DNA of 33,289 nt, from the NCBI GenBank assembly GCA_021323815.1, contig JAJPKG010000422.1, positions 1 through 33,289 of the forward strand, read 5' to 3'. This document shows, piece after piece, positions 1 to 7,863 of the stretch (its first letter is position 1; the number at the start of each line of letters is the position of its first letter). Position numbers and translations under genes: made by a program. The notes under the pieces are model-generated. The model was not told the origin of the DNA, ran no database searches, and worked only from the letters and a program-made list of their open reading frames with translations. The stretch comes from Pseudomonadota bacterium. Its GTDB lineage: Bacteria > Chloroflexota > Ktedonobacteria > Ktedonobacterales > JACDGC01.

Positions 1-1
1 C

Positions 2-502
2 GCCGCGCCGACCGCCGGCCTGCATTTCACGCCGGAGTTGATCGCGCGCCTGGCCACGCAGGGCATCCCGATGGCACACGTGACGCTGCACGTCGGGCTG
101 GATACGTTTCGCCCGGTCGAGGTGACGGATCTGCGCGAGCACCACATGCACAGCGAGGCCATCGCGCTCAGCCAATCTACGGCGGATGCTGTCAACGCCA
201 CGCGGGCAGCCGGCGGGCGCGTGGTGGCGGTCGGGACCACGACGGTACGCACGCTGGAAAGCGTGGCCCAGCAGGGGATGCCGCTCAAACCCTATGCGGG
301 CCGCACGTCGCTTTTCATCACCCCCGGCTTTCGCTTCCAGGTGACGGACGCGCTCATCACGAATTTTCACCTGCCCAAAAGCACCCTCCTGGCGATGATC
401 AGCGCCTTCGCGGGCCGTGAGCGCGTTCTGGCGGCATATCAGACTGCGATTGACCAGAGATATCGCTTTTACAGTTTTGGCGACGCCATGCTCATTCTGT
501 GA
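2..502 (+). CDS. queA: S-adenosylmethionine:tRNA ribosyltransferase-isomerase QueA (C-terminal part)
   Basis: The reading frame is open from the window edge, so only the C-terminal half is present (about 166 residues). It begins with AAPTAGLHFTPE, a hallmark of QueA. It continues with the HVTLHVGLDTFRPV and GTTTVRTLES segments, and ends with the family-typical NFHLPKSTLLAMISAFAG and YRFYSFGDAMLIL blocks. QueA transfers and isomerises the ribosyl moiety of SAM onto 7-aminomethyl-7-deazaguanine in tRNA, making epoxyqueuosine in the cytoplasm. The stop overlaps the end of the convergent ppx-like gene by 11 bases. The upstream context is outside the window. Confidence 0.96.
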   Translation, partial: AAPTAGLHFTPELIARLATQGIPMAHVTLHVGLDTFRPVEVTDLREHHMHSEAIALSQSTADAVNATRAAGGRVVAVGTTTVRTLESVAQQGMPLKPYAGRTSLFITPGFRFQVTDALITNFHLPKSTLLAMISAFAGRERVLAAYQTAIDQRYRFYSFGDAMLIL

Positions 503-1604
503 GGTCTGAGGGGATATCATTCGGCAGCGCTGCCCGTGCCACAGCACGCCAATCACCATCCGGCGCGCGCAGCCATGCGATGATCGCACCCTCGCGCACG
601 CCGTTCGCGCTGACGCGCAGTTCCGTCGCACCGACGCGCTGCATGATGGCCTGCCACGCCGCCACGCCGCCGGCAATGATGCGCACGCGCTCGGCATCCA
701 CGCCGCTTTGCGCGGCCAGAACCGACGCGGGTGCGCTCAGCAAAATGTCACGGGCGCGGTCAAGATCCGCTGTCGCGAGGATATCACCGGCACCCAGGAA
801 ACGCGCCAGAGATGTCGCCGTGCCGCCGACCGCGATCAGCGCGTCCAGCGGGGGATCCGGTGGGGTGAGGGCTTGCACACGCTCCCCTGCGGCAGCCAGC
901 ATGGCGGCGAACTGCTCTGCCGTCGGCGGGTCTGCCGGCTGCACGAGATCCACCAAACGACCTGAGCCGAGGGGCAAAGAGGTTGCATATGCGATCTTCT
1001 GTGTTGTCCCTACAACGAACTCGCAACTTCCCCCGCCGAGGTCGCCCACGCCCAGGCGCGGCAAGCTTTTCTCCCCAGCCCTCCCATCAGAAGACGCTGT
1101 ATCTTGCCCACCACCACTGGTGCGCCCCGCGATCTTGCCTCCTGGCAGCCCGGAAGGGTTGGCATTTTCGAGCTGGGGGGTTTCAGCCCCCGGCGGTCCG
1201 CCGGAGAAAGAGGCGGTTGCCCCCCAAAACGTCAGCACGGCCTCTTCCAGGCCGGTGATGAGCGCGATTTCCCCGCCCCAGGCGGCGCTGAAGCGCGCGA
1301 GCATCGCTTGGGCATTGCGGGCGGCGCGCACACCCTCGGTTGCCAGGCCCAGCCGCGCCTCGGCTCCCAGTTGTGCGGCGCGTTCGGCCATCGCGCGCAG
1401 CGTCGCTTCCACCCGCGCGGCGCGCTGCTCGCCGATCTCCCCCGTTGCCGCCACATCCGCGCCCAGACGAGCGAGATCCACTTGCCGGCCAACCACTGTG
1501 AGATCGCTCACACCGTTGCTATCAACGATCACCAGATGCACCGTGTTGCTGCCGATATCCACCGCCGCCACGCGCCGTTTCACCTGATTCGCCGTGCTAT
1601 TCAT
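492..1604 (-). CDS. ppx: Ppx/GppA-type exopolyphosphatase with a repeat-derived insertion
   Basis: An ASKHA-fold phosphatase of the Ppx/GppA family, which hydrolyses polyphosphate or pppGpp. Visible motifs are the N-terminal phosphate-1 loop VAAVDIGSNTVHLVIVD, the LATEGVRAARNA segment, GLEEAVLTFWGAT, and the second phosphate loop GVGDLGGGSCEFVVG. The C-terminal GGTATSLARF and RVRIIAGGVAAW blocks also fit. The ATG at 1604 is preferred over 1628 because GAGG lies 8 bases upstream of it. About 48 residues (roughly 135-182 from this start, 1059-1202) have no counterpart in ordinary members. They are low complexity and rich in Gly, Pro and Ser, and sit just before the GGGS loop. Part of this insertion is a dispersed repeat unit. 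The C terminus overlaps queA convergently. Whether polyphosphate or pppGpp is the substrate cannot be told from sequence. Confidence 0.9.
   Translation of the reverse strand: MNSTANQVKRRVAAVDIGSNTVHLVIVDSNGVSDLTVVGRQVDLARLGADVAATGEIGEQRAARVEATLRAMAERAAQLGAEARLGLATEGVRAARNAQAMLARFSAAWGGEIALITGLEEAVLTFWGATASFSGGPPGAETPQLENANPSGLPGGKIAGRTSGGGQDTASSDGRAGEKSLPRLGVGDLGGGSCEFVVGTTQKIAYATSLPLGSGRLVDLVQPADPPTAEQFAAMLAAAGERVQALTPPDPPLDALIAVGGTATSLARFLGAGDILATADLDRARDILLSAPASVLAAQSGVDAERVRIIAGGVAAWQAIMQRVGATELRVSANGVREGAIIAWLRAPDGDWRAVARAALPNDIPSDLTE
1156..1204 (-). repeat. REP-like family A copy inside ppx
   Basis: Family A hairpin GCTGGGGG/CCCCCGGC (1172-1194) with the TTTTCGA linker on its left side, in reverse orientation relative to the copies at 9485 and 31644. 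It lies wholly within the ppx reading frame and encodes most of the residues GGPPGAETPQLENANPSG of the insertion. Confidence 0.8.
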
Positions 1605-1701
1605 GCTGGTTTCCTCGTCTTTCTCCATAACAGCCTATTGCACGGATCAGCCGCAACGCAAGAGCGCCGGGTTCGGAGGGCAGGGCGAGCGTAGAAAGAG
1701 A

Positions 1702-1880
1702 CGGGGCAACCACAAGGCATCGCCCCTGCACACCACATGGCAAGATGAGCCGATAGAAGGCAGGCGAGGAATGCCATTGCCCCTACGGGCTAACGCACCA
1801 CTGGATTCCGCTAGGGGCAATCCCGTGTGGTTGCCCTGACACTACGCCACATGGTTGCCCCCTTGCGTGTGGCATGGCAA
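1702..1880. repeat. Cluster of family B GGGGCAA/TTGCCCC palindromes
   Basis: The 1605-2007 interval has no credible gene. It holds several short inverted repeats: GGGGCAACC..GCATCGCCCC around 1702-1726, CATTGCCCCTACGGG near 1772, and AGGGGCAA..TTGCCCT around 1813-1838. A TTGCCCCC run follows near 1853. These resemble the GTAGGGGC-type palindromes at 6574, 23547 and 26162 in this window. They lie between the divergent ppx and ribF genes. Confidence 0.6.
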
Positions 1881-1910
1881 TTGGCAAGGAACGCGCGGCT
1901 GTGGTAGGAT
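1881..1910 (+). promoter_or_regulatory. Probable promoter of the ribF-fha-ftsW operon
   Basis: TTGGCA at 1881-1886, an 18-base spacer and TAGGAT at 1905-1910 fit a housekeeping sigma promoter. The predicted leader of about 90 bases holds a small GACAC/GTGTC hairpin (1950-1967). No FMN riboswitch pattern was seen in it. Confidence 0.5.
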
Positions 1911-2007
1911 ACGTCTGAACACAACCGCAATTTTGGGGATGGTTGTTGAGACACGATAGAGTGTCACCCCCGATGATACAGAGATTCAGAGACATCAGGA
2001 ATGCGTT

Positions 2008-2961
2008 ATGCAGAGCTTTGCCGGTCTGGACGGTCTCGCGCTCACGCGCCCACAGGCGGTTTCGGTGGGTGTTTTTGACGGCGTGCATGCCGGACATCGC
2101 TTCTTGCTGGCGCGGACGGCTCAGGTGGCGGAGCGGCTGGGCGCAGCGGTTACGGTGGTCACGTTCTGGCCCCCGCCCGTCGCGGTCATTCACCCGGAAC
2201 AGCCGGTGCGATGCTTGATGCTGCCGGATGAGAAGATCGCCGCATTCGCCGCGCTGGGGAACGTGGCAAACGTGGTGACGCTGCCGTTCAGCAGCGAGAT
2301 GGCACAGTGGCCGCCGGAGCGCTTCATGGCGGAATTGCAGGCGCGCATGCCGTTGGTGGCACTGGTGGAAGGTGATGATTTTTCGCTCGGCCACAACCGC
2401 GCCGGCACGATGGATTGGCTGGCGGCATATGGCGCGACGCACGGCTTCCACGTGGAACGTGTGATGCGGCGACAGGATGCCGGCATGCCGATCAGCAGCA
2501 CGCGCATTCGCCGGCTGCTGGACCAGGGCAACGTGGCGGGCGCGTCGGAGCTGCTGGGACGGCCCTATTTCCTGCGCGGCGAGGTGGTGCATGGGGACCA
2601 TCGCGGGCGCGAGTTAGGCTTCCCCACGGCGAATATGGCGATCGACCCGCTGAAACTGATCCCAGCCAACGGCATCTATGCCGTGCGCGCGTGGGATGCC
2701 GCGACGCCGCACCTGATCTGGCAAGGCGCGGCCAGCATCGGCGTTCGCCCGACCTTCAACGGCACGGATCGCCGCGTGGAAGTGCATCTGCTGGATGTGA
2801 ATCCGGATCTGTATGGGCATGTCTTGTGTGTGGAGATGATCGCGTGGCTGCGCGAGGAACGCGCCTTCGCCGGCACCGCAGCGCTTGTCGCGCAGATGAC
2901 TGAGGATGTCACCGCAGCGCGGCGGATCTTGGATGGGCAAGAAACGGGGGCAGCAACATGA
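2008..2961 (+). CDS. ribF: Bifunctional riboflavin kinase/FAD synthetase RibF
   Basis: 317 residues, the usual size of RibF. The N-terminal nucleotidyltransferase domain has the GVFDGVHAGHR motif (residues 21-31) and ISSTRIRRLL (about 163-172). The C-terminal flavokinase domain starts around 183 with GRPYFLRGEVVHGDHRGRELGFPTANM. It converts riboflavin to FMN and then to FAD in the cytoplasm. The ATG at 2008 follows a weak CAGGA; the ATG at 2001 is in another frame. The stop overlaps the next gene as ATGA, so the FHA gene is probably translationally coupled. Linkage of flavin synthesis with FHA and division genes is probably an operon convenience. Confidence 0.96.
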   Translation: MQSFAGLDGLALTRPQAVSVGVFDGVHAGHRFLLARTAQVAERLGAAVTVVTFWPPPVAVIHPEQPVRCLMLPDEKIAAFAALGNVANVVTLPFSSEMAQWPPERFMAELQARMPLVALVEGDDFSLGHNRAGTMDWLAAYGATHGFHVERVMRRQDAGMPISSTRIRRLLDQGNVAGASELLGRPYFLRGEVVHGDHRGRELGFPTANMAIDPLKLIPANGIYAVRAWDAATPHLIWQGAASIGVRPTFNGTDRRVEVHLLDVNPDLYGHVLCVEMIAWLREERAFAGTAALVAQMTEDVTAARRILDGQETGAAT

Positions 2962-3782
2962 GCCAGAATCGCAATGCGGTCTCGCGGCTGGAAGATTTCC
3001 TGCAAGGCTCGGTGGAAGGACTGTTTTCGCGCCTCTTTCGCACCGGCTTGCAAAAGGTGGAGATCGCGCGCAAACTTGAGCGGGCGATGGATGAGAATGT
3101 CGTCCTGCACGGCGGCACGCGCCGCGCACCGAACCTCTATCGTCTCTATGTCAGTGAAGCAGATTTCAAAAACATTCGTCAATATGCCAACCTGCTGAAA
3201 TTGCAATTGCAAGACGGCCTGCTGGCGGTGGCCAAGCAGCGAGGCTATCTGATGACGACCACGCCGGTGGTGACCATTGAAGTGGACCCCAAGCTGGGCA
3301 AGGGTGATCTGCGCATCGAGACGGGCTTCATCGACGCGGCTCAGCAGGCGGCGATGGCCGGCGGCGCGCAGGGCGGAGCCAATCCTACCTCGCCGAATCT
3401 CGGCGGGACGGACGCGCCGGATTTCACCCAGGTCATCGCGCCGCAGAATCAGCCCGCCGGCGGGGCGAACGTGCAGGTGAGCGGCATCATCCCCGATGCG
3501 GCGCTGGTATTGCGCACCCCACAGGGACCAGGGCACACCTACCCTTTGAATCGTGAGGTAATTCATATCGGGCGGCATAAGTCCAATGATATAGTCATCA
3601 GGGAAGAACGGGTCTCGCGCTATCACGCCGAAATTCGGTTCGAGCGCGGTCAGTTCGTGCTCTATGACCTGGGCAGCTTGAACGGCGTGCTGGTCAACGG
3701 CATGCTCACTCGCCAGGCCATCTTGCGCAACGGTGATATCATCGGCATTGGCAGTTATAGTTTCGTCTTTGAGCGGAGGTAA
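2958..3782 (+). CDS. fhaA: DUF3662-FHA protein (FhaA-like)
   Basis: 274 residues in two parts. Residues 1-120 match the DUF3662 type (LEDFLQGSVEGLFSRLFRTGLQ, then KLERAMDENVV and VTIEVDPKLGKGDL). A Gly/Pro/Gln-rich linker follows at about 125-175. A C-terminal FHA domain then carries the phosphothreonine-binding residues in HIGRHKSNDIVI, RVSRYHAEI and LGSLNGVLVNG. In Actinobacteria, FhaA reads Ser/Thr kinase phosphorylation and contacts MviN/peptidoglycan machinery. That role is by analogy here. It is coupled to ribF by a 4-base overlap and followed after 9 bases by the second FHA gene. A PknB-like kinase is encoded 20 kb away in the window, not adjacent as in mycobacteria. Confidence 0.88.
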   Translation: MSQNRNAVSRLEDFLQGSVEGLFSRLFRTGLQKVEIARKLERAMDENVVLHGGTRRAPNLYRLYVSEADFKNIRQYANLLKLQLQDGLLAVAKQRGYLMTTTPVVTIEVDPKLGKGDLRIETGFIDAAQQAAMAGGAQGGANPTSPNLGGTDAPDFTQVIAPQNQPAGGANVQVSGIIPDAALVLRTPQGPGHTYPLNREVIHIGRHKSNDIVIREERVSRYHAEIRFERGQFVLYDLGSLNGVLVNGMLTRQAILRNGDIIGIGSYSFVFERR

Positions 3783-3791
3783 CGTTGTCGT

Positions 3792-4244
3792 ATGTCTTTG
3801 ACTTTTGAGGAGTTTCTGCTCGTCCTGCGCGTTGCCTCTGTCGCCGTCCTCTATCTGTTCATCTTGCAGGTGGTGTTGGTGGCGCGGCGCGATCTGCGCG
3901 TGGCGGCAGTGCAATCCTTCAGCCAGGCCGCCAACCAGGTCATCGGGCATCTGGTGGTGGTGGATAGCGGCTCCGCGCCGCTCGCGCCTGGGTCTACGTT
4001 GGATATCGTCTCGCCCACCTCCATCGGGCGCGCGCCCATCAACACGATTGTGCTGGAAAGCAATCTGGTGTCGATGGAACATGCGCGCCTCTTTTTCCGC
4101 AATAATTCGCTCTGGGTGGAAGATCTCAAAAGCCGCAACGGCACCTTTTTGAACGACCAGCAATTGCCGCCGGAAAAGCCCGTTGCCGTCAGGCCGCGCG
4201 ACATCTTGCGCGTGGGCGATGTGCGGTTCCGCATTGTGCCGTGA
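3792..4244 (+). CDS. fhaB: Membrane-anchored FHA protein (FhaB/FipA-like)
   Basis: 150 residues. An N-terminal hydrophobic helix (about residues 8-30, LLVLRVASVAVLYLFILQVVLVARRDL) is followed by a cytoplasmic FHA domain with SIGRAPINTIVL, NLVSMEHARLFF and LKSRNGTFLND. This matches the small TM-FHA protein that precedes rodA/ftsW in Actinobacteria and Chloroflexi. It probably docks phosphorylated partners at the membrane near the septal or elongation polymerase. It lies between fhaA and the FtsW/RodA gene with 19-base spacing downstream. No phosphatase or penicillin-binding-protein gene follows in the cluster. Confidence 0.85.
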   Translation: MSLTFEEFLLVLRVASVAVLYLFILQVVLVARRDLRVAAVQSFSQAANQVIGHLVVVDSGSAPLAPGSTLDIVSPTSIGRAPINTIVLESNLVSMEHARLFFRNNSLWVEDLKSRNGTFLNDQQLPPEKPVAVRPRDILRVGDVRFRIVP

Positions 4245-4263
4245 GCAAGGGAGGACGTTGCTG

Positions 4264-5652
4264 ATGCAGCAAGCCGTGAAAAATGTCTTTGATATCCGGC
4301 GCTATCGCTGGTCGGAACTCTTTTTGCTGATCATGCCTTCGCTGTTCATCTTGCTCGGCATGCTGCAATTGCAGTTGATCAGCGCGCATAACAACGGCAA
4401 GCAGTTCAACCAGATCAACCTGCATAATCTGCCGGCGGTTGACCTGTATGGCCCACAGTTGCTGTTGATTGTGGCGCTGTTTGCGACGCACGTGGCTCTG
4501 TCGTGGCTGGTGCCCAACGCGGACCGCACGCTGCTGCCCATCGCGGGCATGCTGGCTTCCATCGGCGTGCTGGAAGCGACGCGCCTGGGGCCGGACCTGG
4601 GGATCTCGAATCTGGGCATCAAACAGTTGGCGTGGGTGCTGGTGGGCATCGGCTTCTGCATCGCCACTGTCTGGGCCACGCGCTCCACGCGCTGGCTGCG
4701 CCTCTATAAATATACCTGGGCACTGGTGGGATTAGTGCTGGTGGGCATCACGGTGGTGCACGCGCACAACATCAGTTTCGACAGCCCCACGCACGACCAG
4801 TTGAACCTGGGCATTGGCGGCCTGGTCTTTCAGCCTTCCGAGTTGCTGAAACTCTGTCTGGTGATCTTCTATGCTGCATATCTGGCCGAGAACCGCGAGA
4901 TTCTGGCTGATGCCGCGCCGCTAAAGATCGGCAATCGCACGTTCCCCATCCGCGTGCCGCCCTTGAAGCATCTGGGGCCGCTGATCATCATGCTGTTGGT
5001 GTCGCTGCTGATGTTCGTGGTGTTGCGCGAACTGGGTGTGGCGCTGCTGATCTTTGGCATCTTCGTTTCGATGATTTATCTGGCCAGCGGGCGCATGATG
5101 TATGTCTGGTATAGCCTGGGCGGCTTCGCTGTGGGCGCGGTCATTGCCTATAACCTGTTCAGCTATGTGCGCGACCGCGTGGCCATCGTCTCCACCGCGT
5201 TTGATCCCGGTGTGGCGACGAACAAGGGCTATCAGATCGTGCAAGGGCTGATCGCGCTGGGCAGCGGGGGCATCTTGGGTGAAGGCTTGGGGCTGGGGCA
5301 TCCTTACTTTGTGCCCGCCGTGCAGACCGACTTCGTGGCGGCAGCGGTGGGCGAAGAGTTCGGCATGGCTGGTTTGTTCGCCGTGCTGGGCATCTTCATG
5401 CTGCTCATCTATCGCAGCTTCCGCATCGCCATCCGCGCCCGCGACACGTTCGAGCAACTGCTGGCGGGGGGCATCGGCTCCATCTTCGCCATTCAGACGC
5501 TCGTCATTCTGGCCGGCAATCTGAAATTGATGCCGCTTACGGGCATTCCGCTGCCGTTTATTACCTATGGGGGCAGTTCGGTGCTCATCAACTTCATTAT
5601 GATCGGTCTCTTGCTGCGCCTGTCATCTCCAGCGGAAAGCGGCGCGGAGTAA
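4264..5652 (+). CDS. ftsW: FtsW/RodA/SpoVE-family peptidoglycan glycosyltransferase
   Basis: 462 residues with about 10-12 hydrophobic segments. The SEDS family signature is present in FQPSELLKL and LGVALLIFGIF, and in the GGILGEGLGLGHPYFVPAVQTDFVAAAVGEEFGM region. The C-terminal LPLTGIPLPFITYGGSS block also fits (here MPLTGIPLPFITYGGSSVL). SEDS proteins polymerise lipid II at the cytoplasmic membrane. The ATG at 4264 follows GGGAGG and is preferred over an upstream in-frame start overlapping the FHA gene. The genes alone do not decide between FtsW and RodA. Association with two FHA genes is the RodA-type actinobacterial arrangement, so rodA is an equally fair name. Confidence 0.92.
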   Translation: MQQAVKNVFDIRRYRWSELFLLIMPSLFILLGMLQLQLISAHNNGKQFNQINLHNLPAVDLYGPQLLLIVALFATHVALSWLVPNADRTLLPIAGMLASIGVLEATRLGPDLGISNLGIKQLAWVLVGIGFCIATVWATRSTRWLRLYKYTWALVGLVLVGITVVHAHNISFDSPTHDQLNLGIGGLVFQPSELLKLCLVIFYAAYLAENREILADAAPLKIGNRTFPIRVPPLKHLGPLIIMLLVSLLMFVVLRELGVALLIFGIFVSMIYLASGRMMYVWYSLGGFAVGAVIAYNLFSYVRDRVAIVSTAFDPGVATNKGYQIVQGLIALGSGGILGEGLGLGHPYFVPAVQTDFVAAAVGEEFGMAGLFAVLGIFMLLIYRSFRIAIRARDTFEQLLAGGIGSIFAIQTLVILAGNLKLMPLTGIPLPFITYGGSSVLINFIMIGLLLRLSSPAESGAE

Positions 5653-5694
5653 CCAATAGCGGATGCGCGCCCAGCCATAGAAAGTGAGGAATAT

Positions 5695-6078
5695 ATGCCC
5701 GGTCACGTGGTTCTGGCAGCGAACATCACCTTCGGCGGGAGCGATCCGCTGACGACCTGTTTTTCATATCTCTTCGCGGGGGCCATTGCCGGCACGGTCG
5801 CCAGTTTCATTGTGCGCGGCAAGCTGGGGTGCCTGCTGGGGAACTTCGTCCTGGGCATTTTGGGAGCCATCGCCGCCCAGTTCATCCTCAATTTCTTGCT
5901 GCAATTCATTACGCTGCCGCACTCCAACACCATCCCCGTCGGCTTCATAGGAACAACCATCATCGCGTCCATCGCCGCCACGCTGATCGCGCTGATCTTC
6001 AACGCGGCGTTGAAAGCCGAGCGCAGCCATCAGGAAAAGCTGCTGGAACAACACCGCCAGGAACGCGGCCAGGGGTAG
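5695..6078 (+). CDS. Small membrane protein, GlsB/YeaQ/YmgE-like
   Basis: 127 residues with three hydrophobic segments. The FAGAIAGTVASFIVRGKLGC..LGNFVLGILGAIAAQFIL pattern of spaced glycines resembles the GlsB/YeaQ/YmgE (transglycosylase-associated) family. The C terminus is a charged helix (KAERSHQEKLLEQHRQERGQG). GTGAGGA precedes the ATG. It lies 42 bases after ftsW and may be the last gene of that transcript. Function is not known; family members are stress-linked inner-membrane proteins. Confidence 0.6.
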   Translation: MPGHVVLAANITFGGSDPLTTCFSYLFAGAIAGTVASFIVRGKLGCLLGNFVLGILGAIAAQFILNFLLQFITLPHSNTIPVGFIGTTIIASIAATLIALIFNAALKAERSHQEKLLEQHRQERGQG

Positions 6079-6117
6079 CACCACAAGCAAGCGAGGATAG
6101 TACGAAGGGAAACAGGC

Positions 6118-6567
6118 ATGGCAGACACACCAGCGTTGTTTGAGGGTCGCAATATCCGCAAAGTTTGGTTTCAAGACGAATGGTGGTTCGCCATCGTTGA
6201 TGTCGTTGCAGCGCTTACAGAGCGCGACGATAAAGCCGCCCAAGTATATTGGCGTAAGTTGAAACAACGTCTTCGTGAAGAGGGTTCTCAGATCGTGACA
6301 GATTGTCACGCACTGAGACTCCAATCTCGCAACGACGGAAAATACTACAAGATCGACTGTGCTAACACCGAGATTATGTTGCGCATTGTTCAGGCAATCC
6401 CCTCACCGAATGCCGAGCCGTTCAAACTTTGGCTAGCTAGGGTTGGCAGCGACCGCATCGACGAAGCGGGCGACCCTGAAGCTGCTTACTCTGGGGAAGG
6501 TCCTCACCCTTATCAGAGTGCGACTGTTTCACCATATCCTCTCTACATGAGCATTCAGAAAACTTGA
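6118..6567 (+). pseudogene. Bro-N (phage antirepressor-like) protein, C-terminally truncated
   Basis: The first ~120 residues match Bro-N domain proteins: LFEGRNIRKVWFQDEWWFAIVDVVAAL, then QVYWRKLKQRLREEG, and then AIPSPNAEPFKLWLARVG. Family members usually run to about 250-280 residues with a conserved C-terminal half. Here similarity stops at about RIDEAGDPE (residue 120), and a short unrelated tail to the stop follows (149 residues). GC is lower than in neighbours. This looks like a remnant of a mobile-element or phage gene truncated at its 3' end. A hairpin repeat starts 7 bases after the stop. If expressed, the product would keep only the N-terminal DNA-binding-type domain. Confidence 0.65.
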
Positions 6568-6573
6568 GCGTCG

Positions 6574-6597
6574 CGCCCCTACGGTGCCTGAGGGGCG
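6574..6597. terminator. Family B hairpin between convergent genes; overlaps the parA stop
   Basis: CGCCCCT (6574-6580) and AGGGGCG (6591-6597) form a perfect 7-bp stem around a 10-base loop. It sits between the Bro-N remnant and convergent parA and overlaps the last codons and stop of parA. It has no U-tract, so terminator function is tentative. Confidence 0.5.
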
Positions 6598-7568
6598 TGC
6601 ACCAGGCGGAAGTCGTGCAGGCGCGCCTCGCCGGTGCCGGTGCCGGCGGCGACCGCAGCGGTATCCATGATGCGCGTGTCGTCATCAAGCAGCGCGGCGA
6701 ACCGCCGGTTGGGGATCAAACGCTCCAGACCGGCATCGGCCAGCAGCCATTCGGCCAGCAGCACATAACCGGCCCACACGCGCTGATCCTGCGTGCGCTC
6801 CCACACCGGCTCGCCATAGCGAAAAGCGTGGTCAAAGAAATCGCTCGCGCGGATGGCGAACGGGAACAGCCGCTCTTTCAGATTCTCGCCCTCGACCTCG
6901 CCGGAATGGATCAGCGTATTGACGATGTCGCCAGCGCGCTTGTTGCGCGGCTCGCAGTGGGTGAGGATGATGCCCCCCAACGTGGCACGAGCGTTGCCCT
7001 CGCGCCCGCGACGCAGCAAGCGCAACGTCGCATCCATCCCTTCCAGGGATGACGCATCGGCCATGAAGGGGATGATGACGCGGTCCGTCGCCAACAAAGC
7101 GTTATCCAGCAGAATGCTCTCTTCTGCGGGGAAATCGATCAGCATAATGTCGAAGGCGGAGTCCATGCTGCGCAAGATGCCGTCGATGACATAGGGCGAT
7201 TGCAAGCGGCGAGCGACGAATCCCAGGCCCTCATCATAGGGCAGCAGTGCCATCAGTCCGCCGCCCCAGCTTGGCTTGGCGTTCAGCGGCACGGGCAGGT
7301 GCAGCGCGTCCAGCGCCGCCAGCACGTCGTCGGGATGCGGCAAATCTTGGGGCTGCAACAGGCAAAAGGGATCCAGCAGTTCGCTCAAGGTGCCGTGCGG
7401 CACGTTGGGCCAACTGTCGCGCAGCCCGGTCGAAGCCGTTCCCGGCTGGGCAAGATCCACCACCAGCACACGCGCGCCATAGAGCGCGCACAGCCGCGCC
7501 AGCGTCGTCACCGTCGTGGACTTTCCCTGGCCACCCTTCTTGATCGCTACGCCATACACCCGATGCAT
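6579..7568 (-). CDS. parA: ParA/MinD-type partition ATPase
   Basis: 329 residues. A deviant Walker A motif, KKGGQGKSTT (residues about 10-19), carries the signature lysine of ParA/MinD ATPases. Switch I is DLAQPGTAST in place of the usual DxDPQ, and Walker B is FDIMLIDFPAE. GIILTHCEPRNKRA is consistent with the family. ParA proteins form ATP-dependent dimers on DNA or membrane to position cargo. The ATG at 7568 is chosen over 7601 because AGGAG lies 9 bases upstream. No ParB gene is adjacent. The divergent neighbour encodes a membrane protein with an HTH-like C terminus, a candidate partner. A promoter and a palindrome lie just upstream. The final residues are encoded by a dispersed repeat. 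Confidence 0.88.
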   Translation of the reverse strand: MHRVYGVAIKKGGQGKSTTVTTLARLCALYGARVLVVDLAQPGTASTGLRDSWPNVPHGTLSELLDPFCLLQPQDLPHPDDVLAALDALHLPVPLNAKPSWGGGLMALLPYDEGLGFVARRLQSPYVIDGILRSMDSAFDIMLIDFPAEESILLDNALLATDRVIIPFMADASSLEGMDATLRLLRRGREGNARATLGGIILTHCEPRNKRAGDIVNTLIHSGEVEGENLKERLFPFAIRASDFFDHAFRYGEPVWERTQDQRVWAGYVLLAEWLLADAGLERLIPNRRFAALLDDDTRIMDTAAVAAGTGTGEARLHDFRLVHAPQAP

Positions 7569-7612
7569 GTTTCGCCGCTCCTTCCCGCTCGTCGCCATCA
7601 CCGGTTACTTTT

Positions 7613-7628
7613 GTTCGCTCGAACGTTC
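7613..7628. promoter_or_regulatory. Palindromic operator-like site in the parA leader
   Basis: GTTCGCTCGAACGTTC combines two overlapping palindromes (GTTCGCTCGAAC and GAACGTTC). It lies about 10-25 bases downstream of the parA transcription start predicted from the promoter at 7645-7673. Its position suggests repression or autoregulation. The half-sites resemble GAAC/GTTC LexA-type sites, but the order and spacing are not canonical. Confidence 0.4.
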
Positions 7629-7644
7629 TACATTCCAAGAGAGT

Positions 7645-7673
7645 AGTATGTTCCTGTTCACGTCGGTTGTCAA
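7645..7673 (-). promoter_or_regulatory. Promoter of parA
   Basis: On the minus strand TTGACA (7668-7673), a 17-base spacer and CATACT (7645-7650) match a housekeeping promoter. The leader to the parA ATG would be about 70 bases. Confidence 0.65.
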
Positions 7674-7863
7674 CAGACCAGGGACCATGCGCACTCCCCA
7701 AAAGTCCTTGTATAATCGGGCTAGACCAAAATGCCCCCTTGACAGAAAAATGGCTTTCTTCCTTGTCGGCTCTCTCCTCTTAGGTAAAATGGTTGGGATA
7801 GTCCTCCCATATGGGCTATCAGACAGAATTGTTGTACAGGCAATCTGGTAAGCTGGGATCACG

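Noticed and set aside
499..1587. Long plus-strand ORF opposite ppx
   Set aside because: It is the GC-driven antisense shadow of a clear Ppx/GppA gene; its product is Arg/Ser/Ala-rich with no motif.
1911..2007. FMN riboswitch ahead of ribF
   Set aside because: The short leader has only a small hairpin and none of the conserved FMN aptamer blocks.
2676..4163. 495-codon minus-strand ORF
   Set aside because: It lies opposite ribF, fhaA and fhaB, all with strong family motifs, and has a His/Arg-rich shadow composition.
7613..7628. Canonical LexA box
   Set aside because: GAAC/GTTC half-sites occur, but not in the GAACnnnnGTTC order and spacing.
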